Shown piece by piece: positions 34,692-42,616 of a stretch of DNA of 64,000 bases; positions within the stretch are counted from its first letter, which is position 1; every line of letters begins with the position of its first letter. Below the pieces are notes generated by a model. That model had not been told where the DNA came from. It was given only the letters and a program-made list of their open reading frames with translations, and did no database searches. Source of the DNA: Paraburkholderia kururiensis (GTDB taxonomy: Bacteria; Pseudomonadota; Gammaproteobacteria; Burkholderiales; Burkholderiaceae); NCBI RefSeq assembly GCF_034424375.1, contig NZ_CP139965.1, forward strand, positions 3,348,001-3,412,000, read 5' to 3'. Position numbers and translations under genes: made by a program.

Positions 34692-35813
34692 ATGTTCTCG
34701 CAAACCGACTTTGTCCACATGCAGCGCGCGCTGACCTTGGCGGCGCGCGGTCTTTACACCACGGACCCGAATCCGCGCGTGGGCTGCGTGCTGGTCAAAG
34801 ACGGCGAGGTGATCGGCGAAGGTTTCACGCAGCCCGCGGGCCAGGATCACGCCGAGATTCGCGCGCTGAAAGACGCGCGTTCGCGCGGCAACGATCCGCG
34901 CGGCGCCACCGCGTACGTCACGCTCGAACCGTGCAGCCACTTCGGCCGCACGCCGCCGTGTGCGAACGCGTTGATCGAGGCCAAAGTGGCACGCGTCATC
35001 GCCGCGATGGAAGACCCGAATCCGCAGGTCTCGGGCCGCGGGCTCGGCATGCTGCGCAATGCGGGCATCGACGTGCGCTGCGGCCTGCTCGCAAACGAAG
35101 CGGGCGAACTCAACATCGGTTTCGTCTCGCGCATGACGCGTGGAAGGCCGTGGGTGCGCATGAAAATCGCGGCCTCGCTCGACGGCCGCACCGGCCTGCC
35201 CTCGGGCGAAAGCCAGTGGATCACGGGGGAAGCCGCGCGCGCCGACGGCCATGCCTGGCGGGCGCGCGCATCGGCCGTGCTCACCGGCATCGGCACGGTC
35301 AAGGAAGACAATCCGCGCATGACGGTGCGCGCCGTGGAAACGCCGCGCCAGCCACGCCGCGTGCTGATCGACAGCAAGCTCGAAGTGCCGCCCGACGCGC
35401 ACATCCTGGCCGGGCCGCCCACGCTGATCTTTTGCGCCTCGCTCGACGAACGCAACGCGGAGCGCGCCGAGGCGCTGCGCGCGCGGGGCGCTGAAATCGT
35501 CGCCCTTGCCAACGAGCACGGCAAGGTGGACCTGCCCGGCATGCTCAAGGAACTGGCTGAACGCGGCGTGAACGAACTGCACGTCGAGGCGGGCTATAAG
35601 CTCAACGGCTCGTTGCTGCGCGAAGGCTGCGTGGACGAGCTGCTCGTCTATCTGGCGCCCACGCTGCTCGGCGCGAACTCGCTCAGCATGGTCAACGTGC
35701 TCGCACCCGACTCGCTCGAACAGCGCATGCGCTTCGAGTTTCACCAGGTAGAGCGGATCGGCACCGATGTGCGCATCCTCGCGCGCCTCACCCCCGCTCA
35801 ACCTTCGCACTGA
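34692..35813 (+). CDS. ribD: bifunctional diaminohydroxyphosphoribosylaminopyrimidine deaminase / uracil reductase
   Basis: A 373-residue riboflavin-pathway enzyme performing the second and third steps from GTP. The N-terminal zinc deaminase has DHAEIRAL and PCSHFGRTPPCANAL (residues about 50-95). The C-terminal NADPH reductase follows from about residue 150 (RPWVRMKIAASLDGRTGL). It is followed 23 bp later by ribE. No FMN riboswitch is seen upstream. Confidence 0.96.
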   Translation: MFSQTDFVHMQRALTLAARGLYTTDPNPRVGCVLVKDGEVIGEGFTQPAGQDHAEIRALKDARSRGNDPRGATAYVTLEPCSHFGRTPPCANALIEAKVARVIAAMEDPNPQVSGRGLGMLRNAGIDVRCGLLANEAGELNIGFVSRMTRGRPWVRMKIAASLDGRTGLPSGESQWITGEAARADGHAWRARASAVLTGIGTVKEDNPRMTVRAVETPRQPRRVLIDSKLEVPPDAHILAGPPTLIFCASLDERNAERAEALRARGAEIVALANEHGKVDLPGMLKELAERGVNELHVEAGYKLNGSLLREGCVDELLVYLAPTLLGANSLSMVNVLAPDSLEQRMRFEFHQVERIGTDVRILARLTPAQPSH

Positions 35814-35836
35814 CAACACTGACAGGAAACGACACG

Positions 35837-36472
35837 ATGTTTACGGGAATCGTCGCGGCAGTGGGCCGCATCGAATCGATCCGCCCGCTCGGCACCACGC
35901 CGGAAGCGGGCGTGCGCCTTACCGTGGACGCAGGCAGTCTCGATCTGGCGGACGTGCAGATCGGCGACAGCATCGCGATTCAGGGCGCCTGCATGACCGT
36001 GATCGAAAAGACCACGCGCAGCTTCGACGTGGACGTGTCGCGCGAAAGCCTGAACCGCACCGTGGGCCTTGCCGAAACCGGCGAGGTGAATCTGGAGAAA
36101 GCACTGCGGGCACACGACCGGCTGGGCGGCCATATCGTCTCCGGCCACGTGGATGGCCTGGGCGAGGTCACGCGCTTCGCGCAGGTAGGCGAGTCGCACG
36201 AGTTGCGCGTACTGGCGCCGCGCGAGATAGGCCGCTATCTGGCCTACAAGGGCTCCATTACCGTGAACGGCGTGAGCCTGACCGTCAATTCGGTGGAAGA
36301 CCGCGCCGACGGCTGCGAATTCTCGATCAACCTGATTCCGCACACGGTCGAAGTCACGACGCTCAAGCACCTTGCTGCGGGCACGCGGGTGAATCTCGAG
36401 GTGGATCTGATTGCGCGGTATGTGGAGCGGATGCTCGGGACGGCTCAGGATGACTATAAGCCGTTGAAGTAA
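35837..36472 (+). CDS. ribE: riboflavin synthase alpha subunit
   Basis: A 211-residue two-barrel lumazine-binding protein that dismutates two lumazines to riboflavin. It starts MFTGIVAAVGRIESI. The two repeats show GDSIAIQGACMTV with GHIVSGHVDG, and GSITVNGVSLTVN. In related genomes ribBA and ribH usually follow; here island DNA begins a few bases past the stop, so the operon is interrupted or rearranged. Confidence 0.96.
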   Translation: MFTGIVAAVGRIESIRPLGTTPEAGVRLTVDAGSLDLADVQIGDSIAIQGACMTVIEKTTRSFDVDVSRESLNRTVGLAETGEVNLEKALRAHDRLGGHIVSGHVDGLGEVTRFAQVGESHELRVLAPREIGRYLAYKGSITVNGVSLTVNSVEDRADGCEFSINLIPHTVEVTTLKHLAAGTRVNLEVDLIARYVERMLGTAQDDYKPLK

Positions 36473-36485
36473 TTCGGTTTTCCAA

Positions 36486-36589
36486 GGATTCACCGTCTAC
36501 CATCGTCTCACTGAATCCAGCTAAAGCCACGGTTTGGTGACGGTATTTCTGACGGTATACGGCTGTTTTCTGCGGATCGTATACCGTCA
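36486..36589. repeat. repeat cluster at island left edge (candidate att/integrase arm sites)
   Basis: Just past ribE are an inverted repeat GGATTCA/TGAATCC (36486-36492 and 36512-36518) and three copies of a TGACGGTAT motif. Two are direct (36538-36546, 36550-36558). The second extends into a 12-bp inverted repeat, TGACGGTATACG (36550-36561) with CGTATACCGTCA (36578-36589). Repeats of this kind are typical of arm-binding sites of P4-type integrases next to an attachment site. The crossover core was not identified. Confidence 0.55.
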
Positions 36590-36740
36590 CGCCTCCGACA
36601 CTTGACCTCTGCGTTATCCTTAAGAGGGCTGCTTGCTGCGCGAGCATTGGGATCTGAGTGGGTCGCCAATACCGCTTCAGAGCGCTTTCGTGCAGTGTCC
36701 TATCTGCTTCTCAATCTGTGCGGGCGACACGATACCGACA

Positions 36741-36881
36741 ATGAATACCAGAGTTTCCGGCATCTGCGTCAGGCTCAACGGTGGCACGATCTATGTTGAG
36801 CTAGCCCCATCAGTGGCTGCGCGTTTAGACGTGCAGCAGGAATACGAATCAAACTTATGTCAATTTGGGGAGGAGAACTAG
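36741..36881 (+). CDS. possible small protein, 46 residues
   Basis: A short open frame starting MNTRVSGICVRLNGG. It lies in the AT-richer stretch between the repeat cluster and the convergent SLATT gene. No family is recognised and the ribosome site is weak. It could be chance; the rest of 36590-36967 shows no other gene. Confidence 0.2.
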   Translation: MNTRVSGICVRLNGGTIYVELAPSVAARLDVQQEYESNLCQFGEEN

Positions 36882-36967
36882 ACATAGCTGCCGCAACGGG
36901 TGGACCGGCCAGTTGATCCGCCGTGCAATCGTTACCTTGCATGCCCCCTTCGGATGGGGTTCTATCT

Positions 36968-37834
36968 TCAATCGACGTCGCGCCGCGCTTGCCATTGCGT
37001 GTGTTCGCGAGAAAAAGCGTTTTCAGCATCGCCCACGTAGGTCGAGAATTTATCTTCGGTCGGACGTACCGGCAGAGCAATGCGCAGCAACCCAATTTCG
37101 TGCGCCGTCAAAGTGTACGAGGCGGAGAGTTCCTGAAAACGCTTCGTTTGGATCCACGCCATGACCGATGCAGCAGCGGCTACCAGGATATCGGTGGGCC
37201 AGTAATCCGTGGCCGGAGTCGCGACTTTGCCGGCCGCGAAACCTAACGCTCCAAGGTTCAGGATGATCAGGGCGACGAACCAGAGAGAGGCGGCGCGCTG
37301 GTTCGACCTTGCCTTTCTGCTATACCAATCGTGCTGATCTTGGACTCGCTCTCTCTCATACAGCTCGATGCGGTCCGCAAGAGTCATGCGCCGCACATCA
37401 GCCATCTTTGAGCTAATTTGCGGACCAGATGACATTGTTACCGCATGTGCTGAAACGCTTTTATTTGAGTTGAATATTGCGGTCAGCGACTGCCTAAAGT
37501 GGTCTCGGTCGGTATTGTCGTCACGATTGAATGGCTCAGCCCGCATCATGTATCGCCAAGCAACAGTCTTCACGGACTCAGCGAGAGCCCGCGTACCGTA
37601 CCAAATGCGTTCCGGTCGCTTCACTGCTAAGTAGATCGTCAACCCTAGTGTGCCCACCAACGGAGCTATCTGGATCAGTGCAAAGCTACGCGTTTGTATG
37701 TTCACGACGGACATAGCGGCTGCGACGACGAGAAGTGTCAGATTGACGCCCAGCGCCCATAGAAACTTCTTTTGTGCGCCGTTCGATGCCGCATCAGCGG
37801 CCTGGTACAGGGAAGGGAAGTCGCTTTCAGTCAT
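36968..37834 (-). CDS. SLATT/DUF4231-type membrane protein
   Basis: A 288-residue protein with two predicted SLATT-like units. The first has a two-helix membrane hairpin (FLWALGVNLTLLVVAAAMSV, then IQIAPLVGTLGLTIYL) followed by WYGTRALAESVKTVAWRYMM. The second has ELYERERVQDQHDWYSRKA, then hydrophobic LWFVALIILNLGALGFAAG and a second hairpin. SLATT proteins are predicted pore-forming effectors in nucleotide-signal immune systems. It is the last gene of the defence-like operon, 165 bp after the TIR gene. It may be the membrane effector. Confidence 0.7.
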   Translation of the reverse strand: MTESDFPSLYQAADAASNGAQKKFLWALGVNLTLLVVAAAMSVVNIQTRSFALIQIAPLVGTLGLTIYLAVKRPERIWYGTRALAESVKTVAWRYMMRAEPFNRDDNTDRDHFRQSLTAIFNSNKSVSAHAVTMSSGPQISSKMADVRRMTLADRIELYERERVQDQHDWYSRKARSNQRAASLWFVALIILNLGALGFAAGKVATPATDYWPTDILVAAAASVMAWIQTKRFQELSASYTLTAHEIGLLRIALPVRPTEDKFSTYVGDAENAFSREHTQWQARRDVD

Positions 37835-38000
37835 AGACCGAGCTTTGCGTACACTGCATTAGAATGAATGACGTTCGTCCGGTCTCTCTGTTTGTGGCCG
37901 GCGAAGCGCTGGCCCAACTCTCATATGGATGTTCAGGATTTACACCGGGCAGTTGAGACCAGGTATGTAGCCTGACGCGAAGAGAACACCGCAAACCGGG

Positions 38001-38468
38001 CTACTTCAGCCTATCTCCTAGTCTGGACCACGGCACAACCTCGATGCGATGCTGGTCGAGCCAACTAGGTCGACTGCCCTTAAAGCTGTCACCCGGGTGA
38101 ACCGCGATCACCTTTTTGCCGAGCTCAAGGCTCTTTTTGACTTCCCACTCAACCCATCGACTCTGCGCGGTATCTTTGGAAAGGTAGACAACAGTTACGG
38201 AGGAGCGAGCGATTCGTTCCGCGATTTTGCGTTTGATATATTCCGCTCTCTCACTCTCGTAGGGCTCGCGTACCGAATGGTCGTTGAACTCTATGTCACT
38301 ATTCTCGTTCTTTGCCTGAGCCCGAAGCAGGTTCACCTCATCCATGTCTTCGGTTGCAAAGCTGATGAAGACGTTTCGTTTACCACCTTGGAGCGCCGCT
38401 TTCGCTTTCTCCTCGAGCGAACGCACGTCCCCAAGTCTATTCCACCCACCGCTGCTGCTGCCGCCCAT
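38001..38468 (-). CDS. TIR-like domain protein (ThsB/DUF1863 type)
   Basis: A 155-residue protein if started at the ATG one base past the queC-like stop codon (MGGSSSGGWNRLGDV); longer starts at 38495 or 38585 overlap that gene. The core NVFISFATEDMDEVNLLR, SVTVVYLSKDTAQSRWVEWEV and LGKKVIAV matches the TIR-like fold of Thoeris ThsB (MTH538/DUF1863). The glutamate in RWVEWEV is at the usual catalytic position. TIR proteins of this type make NAD-derived signal molecules. The Gly-rich N-terminus is unusual. Confidence 0.75.
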   Translation of the reverse strand: MGGSSSGGWNRLGDVRSLEEKAKAALQGGKRNVFISFATEDMDEVNLLRAQAKNENSDIEFNDHSVREPYESERAEYIKRKIAERIARSSVTVVYLSKDTAQSRWVEWEVKKSLELGKKVIAVHPGDSFKGSRPSWLDQHRIEVVPWSRLGDRLK

Positions 38469-38469
38469 C

Positions 38470-39060
38470 TCAGGCCCCCAAAAATTTGAACTCATTGCAT
38501 GAGATGCACGCGCCACAGGGTTTTTCGCCGCCCATGTGGCAGGAATAGGTATTCCGAATACCTTTCTCATGGGCGAGGGCGACAACGTCCGGCTTACGGA
38601 ATGTCGCTAGCGGCGCGAGCACCCTGATGTCCCTACCCATGCAGCGCGCTATCACGCATTCGGCGTCGCGCAGAAATGCCGAGGTTTGATCAGGGAATAG
38701 GCTGGTGTCCTCGTGGAGAAGTCCGATTGAGACAGCGTCGGCATTCACTTGGTACGCATGCGCTGCTGCTGTAAGGAGAAACAGCATGTTGCGTCCAGGC
38801 GTGAACGCGTCGTCGGCTATATGGAGCGTAGGGTCAGTGAGTCCCGAGCGAATGAGCGCGCCGAAGCCAGAGAGGTTGGCTACCTTCGGCTCGGGCAGGT
38901 TCAGATCGGCCATCGCGCGACGGCAGGCCCCCAACTCCCGGTCGCGGGATCGCTGACCATAGTCAATGAATAATGGATGCTGGCGCAAGCCTTCCTCTTG
39001 CGCCAGCTTGGCAACAAGGGTCGAATCCAGCCCGCCCGAGACAAGGGTGACGATGCTCAT
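38470..39060 (-). CDS. QueC-like 7-cyano-7-deazaguanine synthase family protein
   Basis: A 196-residue PP-loop ATPase of the QueC family. It has SGGLDSTLVAKL near the start, FIDYGQRSRDRELGAC, and the C-terminal zinc cysteines in SCHMGGEKPCGACISC. The start at MSIVTLVSGG overlaps the upstream glycosylase stop by the coupled ATGA arrangement. A housekeeping QueC is longer past the cysteine cluster. This one belongs with the divergent QueC-like proteins of anti-phage operons (Cap9 of type IV CBASS, QatC). It may make or attach a deazaguanine-type group. Confidence 0.85.
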   Translation of the reverse strand: MSIVTLVSGGLDSTLVAKLAQEEGLRQHPLFIDYGQRSRDRELGACRRAMADLNLPEPKVANLSGFGALIRSGLTDPTLHIADDAFTPGRNMLFLLTAAAHAYQVNADAVSIGLLHEDTSLFPDQTSAFLRDAECVIARCMGRDIRVLAPLATFRKPDVVALAHEKGIRNTYSCHMGGEKPCGACISCNEFKFLGA

Positions 39061-39764
39061 ATCGCAATAGGTTCCATTTTTCGGTTCGCCACGCGCATGA
39101 CGATCCATATTGCCCAGTCCAGTAGACCCACCGGGCATTCCAGACAGTCGGCATGCTGCCGCAGCGCGGCTTCGAGTCGACGGTATTGGGTAAGGCTGGC
39201 GATAGAAAGCCGCACCCCCGAGTAAATGCCGAGTGCCGTCATGTAATTCAACACGTGTCTGTCAAGGATTGCGAGATCGTAACTCATACCCACATTACGC
39301 AAGAACATACTCGCTTGCTTGGGCCCGATTCCTGGCGCATGAGTAACGAACCAGGCACGAGCTTCCGTGGCATCATGAAAGCGGTCGATGAGCGCGCGGA
39401 GCGACGGCGCTTGCATCATGATGGCCGTGTGAGTCTGAGCGATCTGACGGGCACGCGCTACAGGAAATCGGTAACCTCGGGACTGACCTTCCACTATAAA
39501 AGGCTTGCATAGCACACCGAGGAGCCGCGCCGTTAGGGGTTCCGGATCACGACAGCTATCAAGGAGTAGGCCTTCAGAGTCGATTGCATCGGTGGCAGCG
39601 ATAGCAAGGGCATAGGGGACCTGGCTACTGAGAATGCAAGATGACAATTCCCACCACAACTGTCGCTCGCCCGGTTGCGCGGAGGGGCGTTTCACCCGAG
39701 CCTGGACGTCCGGACAGATGGCCGCGACGGCGCTCGACAGCCGTTCAGAAGTGTACCTGTTCAT
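39057..39764 (-). CDS. HhH-GPD DNA glycosylase/lyase (Ogg-like)
   Basis: A 235-residue helix-hairpin-helix glycosylase. The hairpin APGIGPKQASMFLRNVG carries the candidate catalytic lysine (GPK). The aspartate is in AILDRHVLNYM 15-20 residues later, the K/D pair of bifunctional OGG enzymes. Start and stop overlap neighbours by 4 bp (ATGA) on both sides. OGG-type proteins with QueC and TGT homologues are hallmarks of type IV CBASS, where this protein is called Cap11. Its substrate could be a modified base in DNA or nucleotide. Confidence 0.82.
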   Translation of the reverse strand: MNRYTSERLSSAVAAICPDVQARVKRPSAQPGERQLWWELSSCILSSQVPYALAIAATDAIDSEGLLLDSCRDPEPLTARLLGVLCKPFIVEGQSRGYRFPVARARQIAQTHTAIMMQAPSLRALIDRFHDATEARAWFVTHAPGIGPKQASMFLRNVGMSYDLAILDRHVLNYMTALGIYSGVRLSIASLTQYRRLEAALRQHADCLECPVGLLDWAIWIVMRVANRKMEPIAI

Positions 39765-41161
39765 TTGAAGAGGCCCGAAACGTGTTTCTTCAGTTGGTTC
39801 GCGGTATCTTTGCCGACGAGCCCTACCACGAACGCCTCTAAATTACTCTCGGTAACGGCCTCTCGCAGATCTTTCGCAAAGCGCGTGAAGTAGTCGAGAT
39901 TGTGAAACGCGACCTTGCCAGTGAAGTTGATGGCCGGGTCGTTGAGCGCCTCACTAGCGATCGAGTCGGCTAACGCGGTTTGATAGGTAAAGAAGTCGAA
40001 ATGCTGAAAGTGGTGAAGCGTGTCCGTGGCATGATCGGCAACCACTCGGCACCACTCAAGCCCGTCGAAGGTGTCTGCGCCTGCTGCGGTAAGGACGGCG
40101 ATGCTCCAGGGGTTGCCCGTGCCAAGTAGATGCAACGGCTGGTAGAAGGGGAGCTTACTTAGCTCCTTCCTAATGGCCTTAACGGTCTTGGCGCGAGCGA
40201 TTAAGCCGGCGCCAAGCTCGCGCTCCGGAATGGCGATGAGCTGGGGCTCAAGCCGGTCCGCGACCTCGCAGATAATTCGCGGAATGTGATCGAGCTTGTA
40301 CCCCCCTTGCTTGAGCTTTGGAGCGTGTACGATCGGAAGCACCGGGGCATCGGTGAACTCCCTGTCCCGCTCGACCGCCTCGACGATCTCGTCAATGGCG
40401 CGATCTGGATCTTGTTTCGGGTTCATCACATCAAAGCAAAATGCCCAATCATGCGGAGTCTGAGCGAGTGCCTCCTTCAAATCCGTCGATTTCCATCGAC
40501 GAGAGCCCAAGCGGGATGCTTCATAGTTGCCAGAGTCCACCAAAACAAAGCCCCCGTTCTCCCGGTACGCCTTAAGCTCGTTGATCATCACCTGTGGTTT
40601 ACGGCGCGCGACCATGTCGTAGGCGGAGACGAGTATAGTCGGCGCCGCAAAGACACGGAGCGCTTGCACGGCTTCAACCGGTACAAGCTGCGTCTCATGC
40701 GACGAGACCGACAGAAACAGTGTCGGTAGTGGTACACGGGCGTTGGCGGTCGCAAGCGGTCGCTGTGGTTTGGTTTTGGGGGGCACGATGGTTGCCAGGC
40801 GTCGCAGCAACTGCAGGTATCCGGGGTGGTAAACCTCGCCGTTCCAGTTCCGCAGCTCAGTGTAGCTATATGCCCCGAAGGGGTAGGGCGGATCACTGTC
40901 GTCAAGCCGGATGGGCAAGAGTTGGACACCATGCTTCTGGCCAAGCCTCAACTCTTCCGTGAAAGTGTCCTTGCTCCTAGACGATGCGGAGAAGAGAGGG
41001 ACCATGCAGCCTGCCTTTGGAATCTCCGACTCGATTGCCATAGAGAAGCGGCCGGTGATTTTATCGTCCCACCAAGTGTCCCATTGCTGTGACAGTAGCC
41101 CATGGAGCTTCTCAGCAATTGCGTGGTCCTCGCGAGCGTATGCGATGTAGATATCTGCCAT
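39761..41161 (-). CDS. TIR domain fused to tRNA-guanine transglycosylase-like domain
   Basis: A 466-residue fusion. Residues 1-115 are a TIR domain: ADIYIAYAREDHAIAEKL, MVPLFSASSRSKDTFTEEL with a candidate NADase glutamate, then LLPIRLDD. From about 150 a TGT barrel follows with VLVDSGNYEAS near 207, AFCFDVMNP, LLGTGNPWSIAVLTAAG and ADTFDGLEW near 350-370, and FHNLDYFTRF near 420. The last three mirror the VGTPE, DMFDC and HNL motifs of Tgt. The usual CxCxxC zinc site is missing. The stop overlaps the glycosylase start (ATGA). I know no described defence protein with exactly this fusion. Confidence 0.8.
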   Translation of the reverse strand: MADIYIAYAREDHAIAEKLHGLLSQQWDTWWDDKITGRFSMAIESEIPKAGCMVPLFSASSRSKDTFTEELRLGQKHGVQLLPIRLDDSDPPYPFGAYSYTELRNWNGEVYHPGYLQLLRRLATIVPPKTKPQRPLATANARVPLPTLFLSVSSHETQLVPVEAVQALRVFAAPTILVSAYDMVARRKPQVMINELKAYRENGGFVLVDSGNYEASRLGSRRWKSTDLKEALAQTPHDWAFCFDVMNPKQDPDRAIDEIVEAVERDREFTDAPVLPIVHAPKLKQGGYKLDHIPRIICEVADRLEPQLIAIPERELGAGLIARAKTVKAIRKELSKLPFYQPLHLLGTGNPWSIAVLTAAGADTFDGLEWCRVVADHATDTLHHFQHFDFFTYQTALADSIASEALNDPAINFTGKVAFHNLDYFTRFAKDLREAVTESNLEAFVVGLVGKDTANQLKKHVSGLFK

Positions 41162-41242
41162 GCGCCGATTAACCCTCGACTTGGTTTGATCGTTAGTTGT
41201 ATATACAGCAGACAAGCTATCGTACGGCAGTTACACGATAAG

Positions 41243-42394
41243 TCAGGAGCGTTCCGCTGCGGCCCAAGCAGCAAAATAAAGCGCAGAGGCAAAGTCATTC
41301 GTGACCGTAACGCCGGCCCCGCCGATTGGCACGCCTGTTGCCCGCACGCCGCCTTCGCGCAAAACCACAATTGGCGTACCGGCCGCTTTCGCACGCTGTA
41401 CCTGTGTGATGGTCTCATCGCCAAGACCATCGGCAAGTACAAGTACGGCTGCGGCGTTCGTCTTGACGGTACCATCCAACGCCGGGCTGGTGACATCCAC
41501 GCCGAGCTCGCGGAGTACGAACCGCGCTTCTTCCATGGTGTAGCGTTGCCCAATGGTGTCGGCCGCCCCCTCGATCAAGACCGTGCCTGGCGCCGCAGAT
41601 TTCACCGGCACCAGATTACGATGCGCATTATCCGCCAAAGGTAACTGGACGGCGCCACAGTAGGCCGCGACCGATCGCGAGGCAATATCAGCGGCGTCCA
41701 CCGCTGGCAATCTCGCTTCGGCCCAATGATGCGCAAAGATTGCGCTAAACACGTCTCCGGTACCGATCTTGAACACGCGCGGCGAGCGGTACGCCGGGAT
41801 ATATGCGGCCCGACCGCCCCGCTCAAAGACCATCGCACCACGAACCCCACCTTTGACAACAATGACTGCAGCGCTTTGGCGCTCCATGAGACGCGAAGCA
41901 GCCGAGCTAAGATCGTCCAATCCCGCTGCGGATTGAAGCTCACGTTCGTTGAGGACAATCGCCAACTCATCCGCGATTGACCCGTTCGCACCAAATGGAG
42001 CTGGGTCTCGCCAAGTCTGTGGATCGTAGACGGCTCGGCACGCATTGATGACGGCATCTCCTTCGAGAAATCCGAAGCGCAGCACGGCATCGCCACTGAC
42101 TTCGATTGTTTGCTGACGCGTAATCTCATCGAGTGGCGGTTGGATGTGTGGTCGAGACAGCGGATGAAAGTATGCAAAAACAATGGCAGTCGGACGCCTG
42201 CTTAGGCGCACCTCGATCCCCTGTTCTTTTAGCGAAGTTGCATCTAAGCTTTCGAAGCCTTCCGCATAGGTGTGGAGGGTGCTGCCCGGGGAAAGCACGG
42301 AGACTGCAGCGGCAGCACGAACACCGGACCCAAAAACGGCATCCCAAGCGGGCACGTGACATAGTTCGCGATAAAGCCCGCCGACTATCTGCAT
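41243..42394 (-). CDS. PfkB-family kinase fused to nucleoside deoxyribosyltransferase-like domain
   Basis: A 383-residue fusion. The N-terminal two thirds is a ribokinase/PfkB fold: IVGGLYRELC at the start, ELAIVLNERE, VIVVKGGVRGAMVF, and the anion-hole signature KIGTGDVFSAIFAHHWA near residue 215. The last 110 residues resemble the NDT/Rossmann fold: VLIEGAADTIGQR, RELGVDVTSP, AAAVLVLADGLGDETI and GTPIVVLREGG. The start has a GGAGG site seven bases upstream. It is the first gene of the operon, 81 bp before the TIR-TGT gene. Kinase and NDT domains imply a nucleoside or ribose phosphate substrate. Confidence 0.78.
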   Translation of the reverse strand: MQIVGGLYRELCHVPAWDAVFGSGVRAAAAVSVLSPGSTLHTYAEGFESLDATSLKEQGIEVRLSRRPTAIVFAYFHPLSRPHIQPPLDEITRQQTIEVSGDAVLRFGFLEGDAVINACRAVYDPQTWRDPAPFGANGSIADELAIVLNERELQSAAGLDDLSSAASRLMERQSAAVIVVKGGVRGAMVFERGGRAAYIPAYRSPRVFKIGTGDVFSAIFAHHWAEARLPAVDAADIASRSVAAYCGAVQLPLADNAHRNLVPVKSAAPGTVLIEGAADTIGQRYTMEEARFVLRELGVDVTSPALDGTVKTNAAAVLVLADGLGDETITQVQRAKAAGTPIVVLREGGVRATGVPIGGAGVTVTNDFASALYFAAWAAAERS

Positions 42395-42616
42395 ATACCC
42401 CTCCAATATGAGCACCGCGGGTATTATTGCGTACCATCGCCTTAGAGTCCATCGGCACTTTTTCACTGACTGGCGTTTGTTTTGAGGCCGACCGAACATG
42501 GCCTTCCCATGCCATTGGCTTCTCTATCGCTATCGAATTTGAAAAAATCTTGCTGCTGGGTCAGGGAGATGGGGCACCGGAGGCCAACTTCGACGAACTA
42601 CTGCTCTACCAACACA

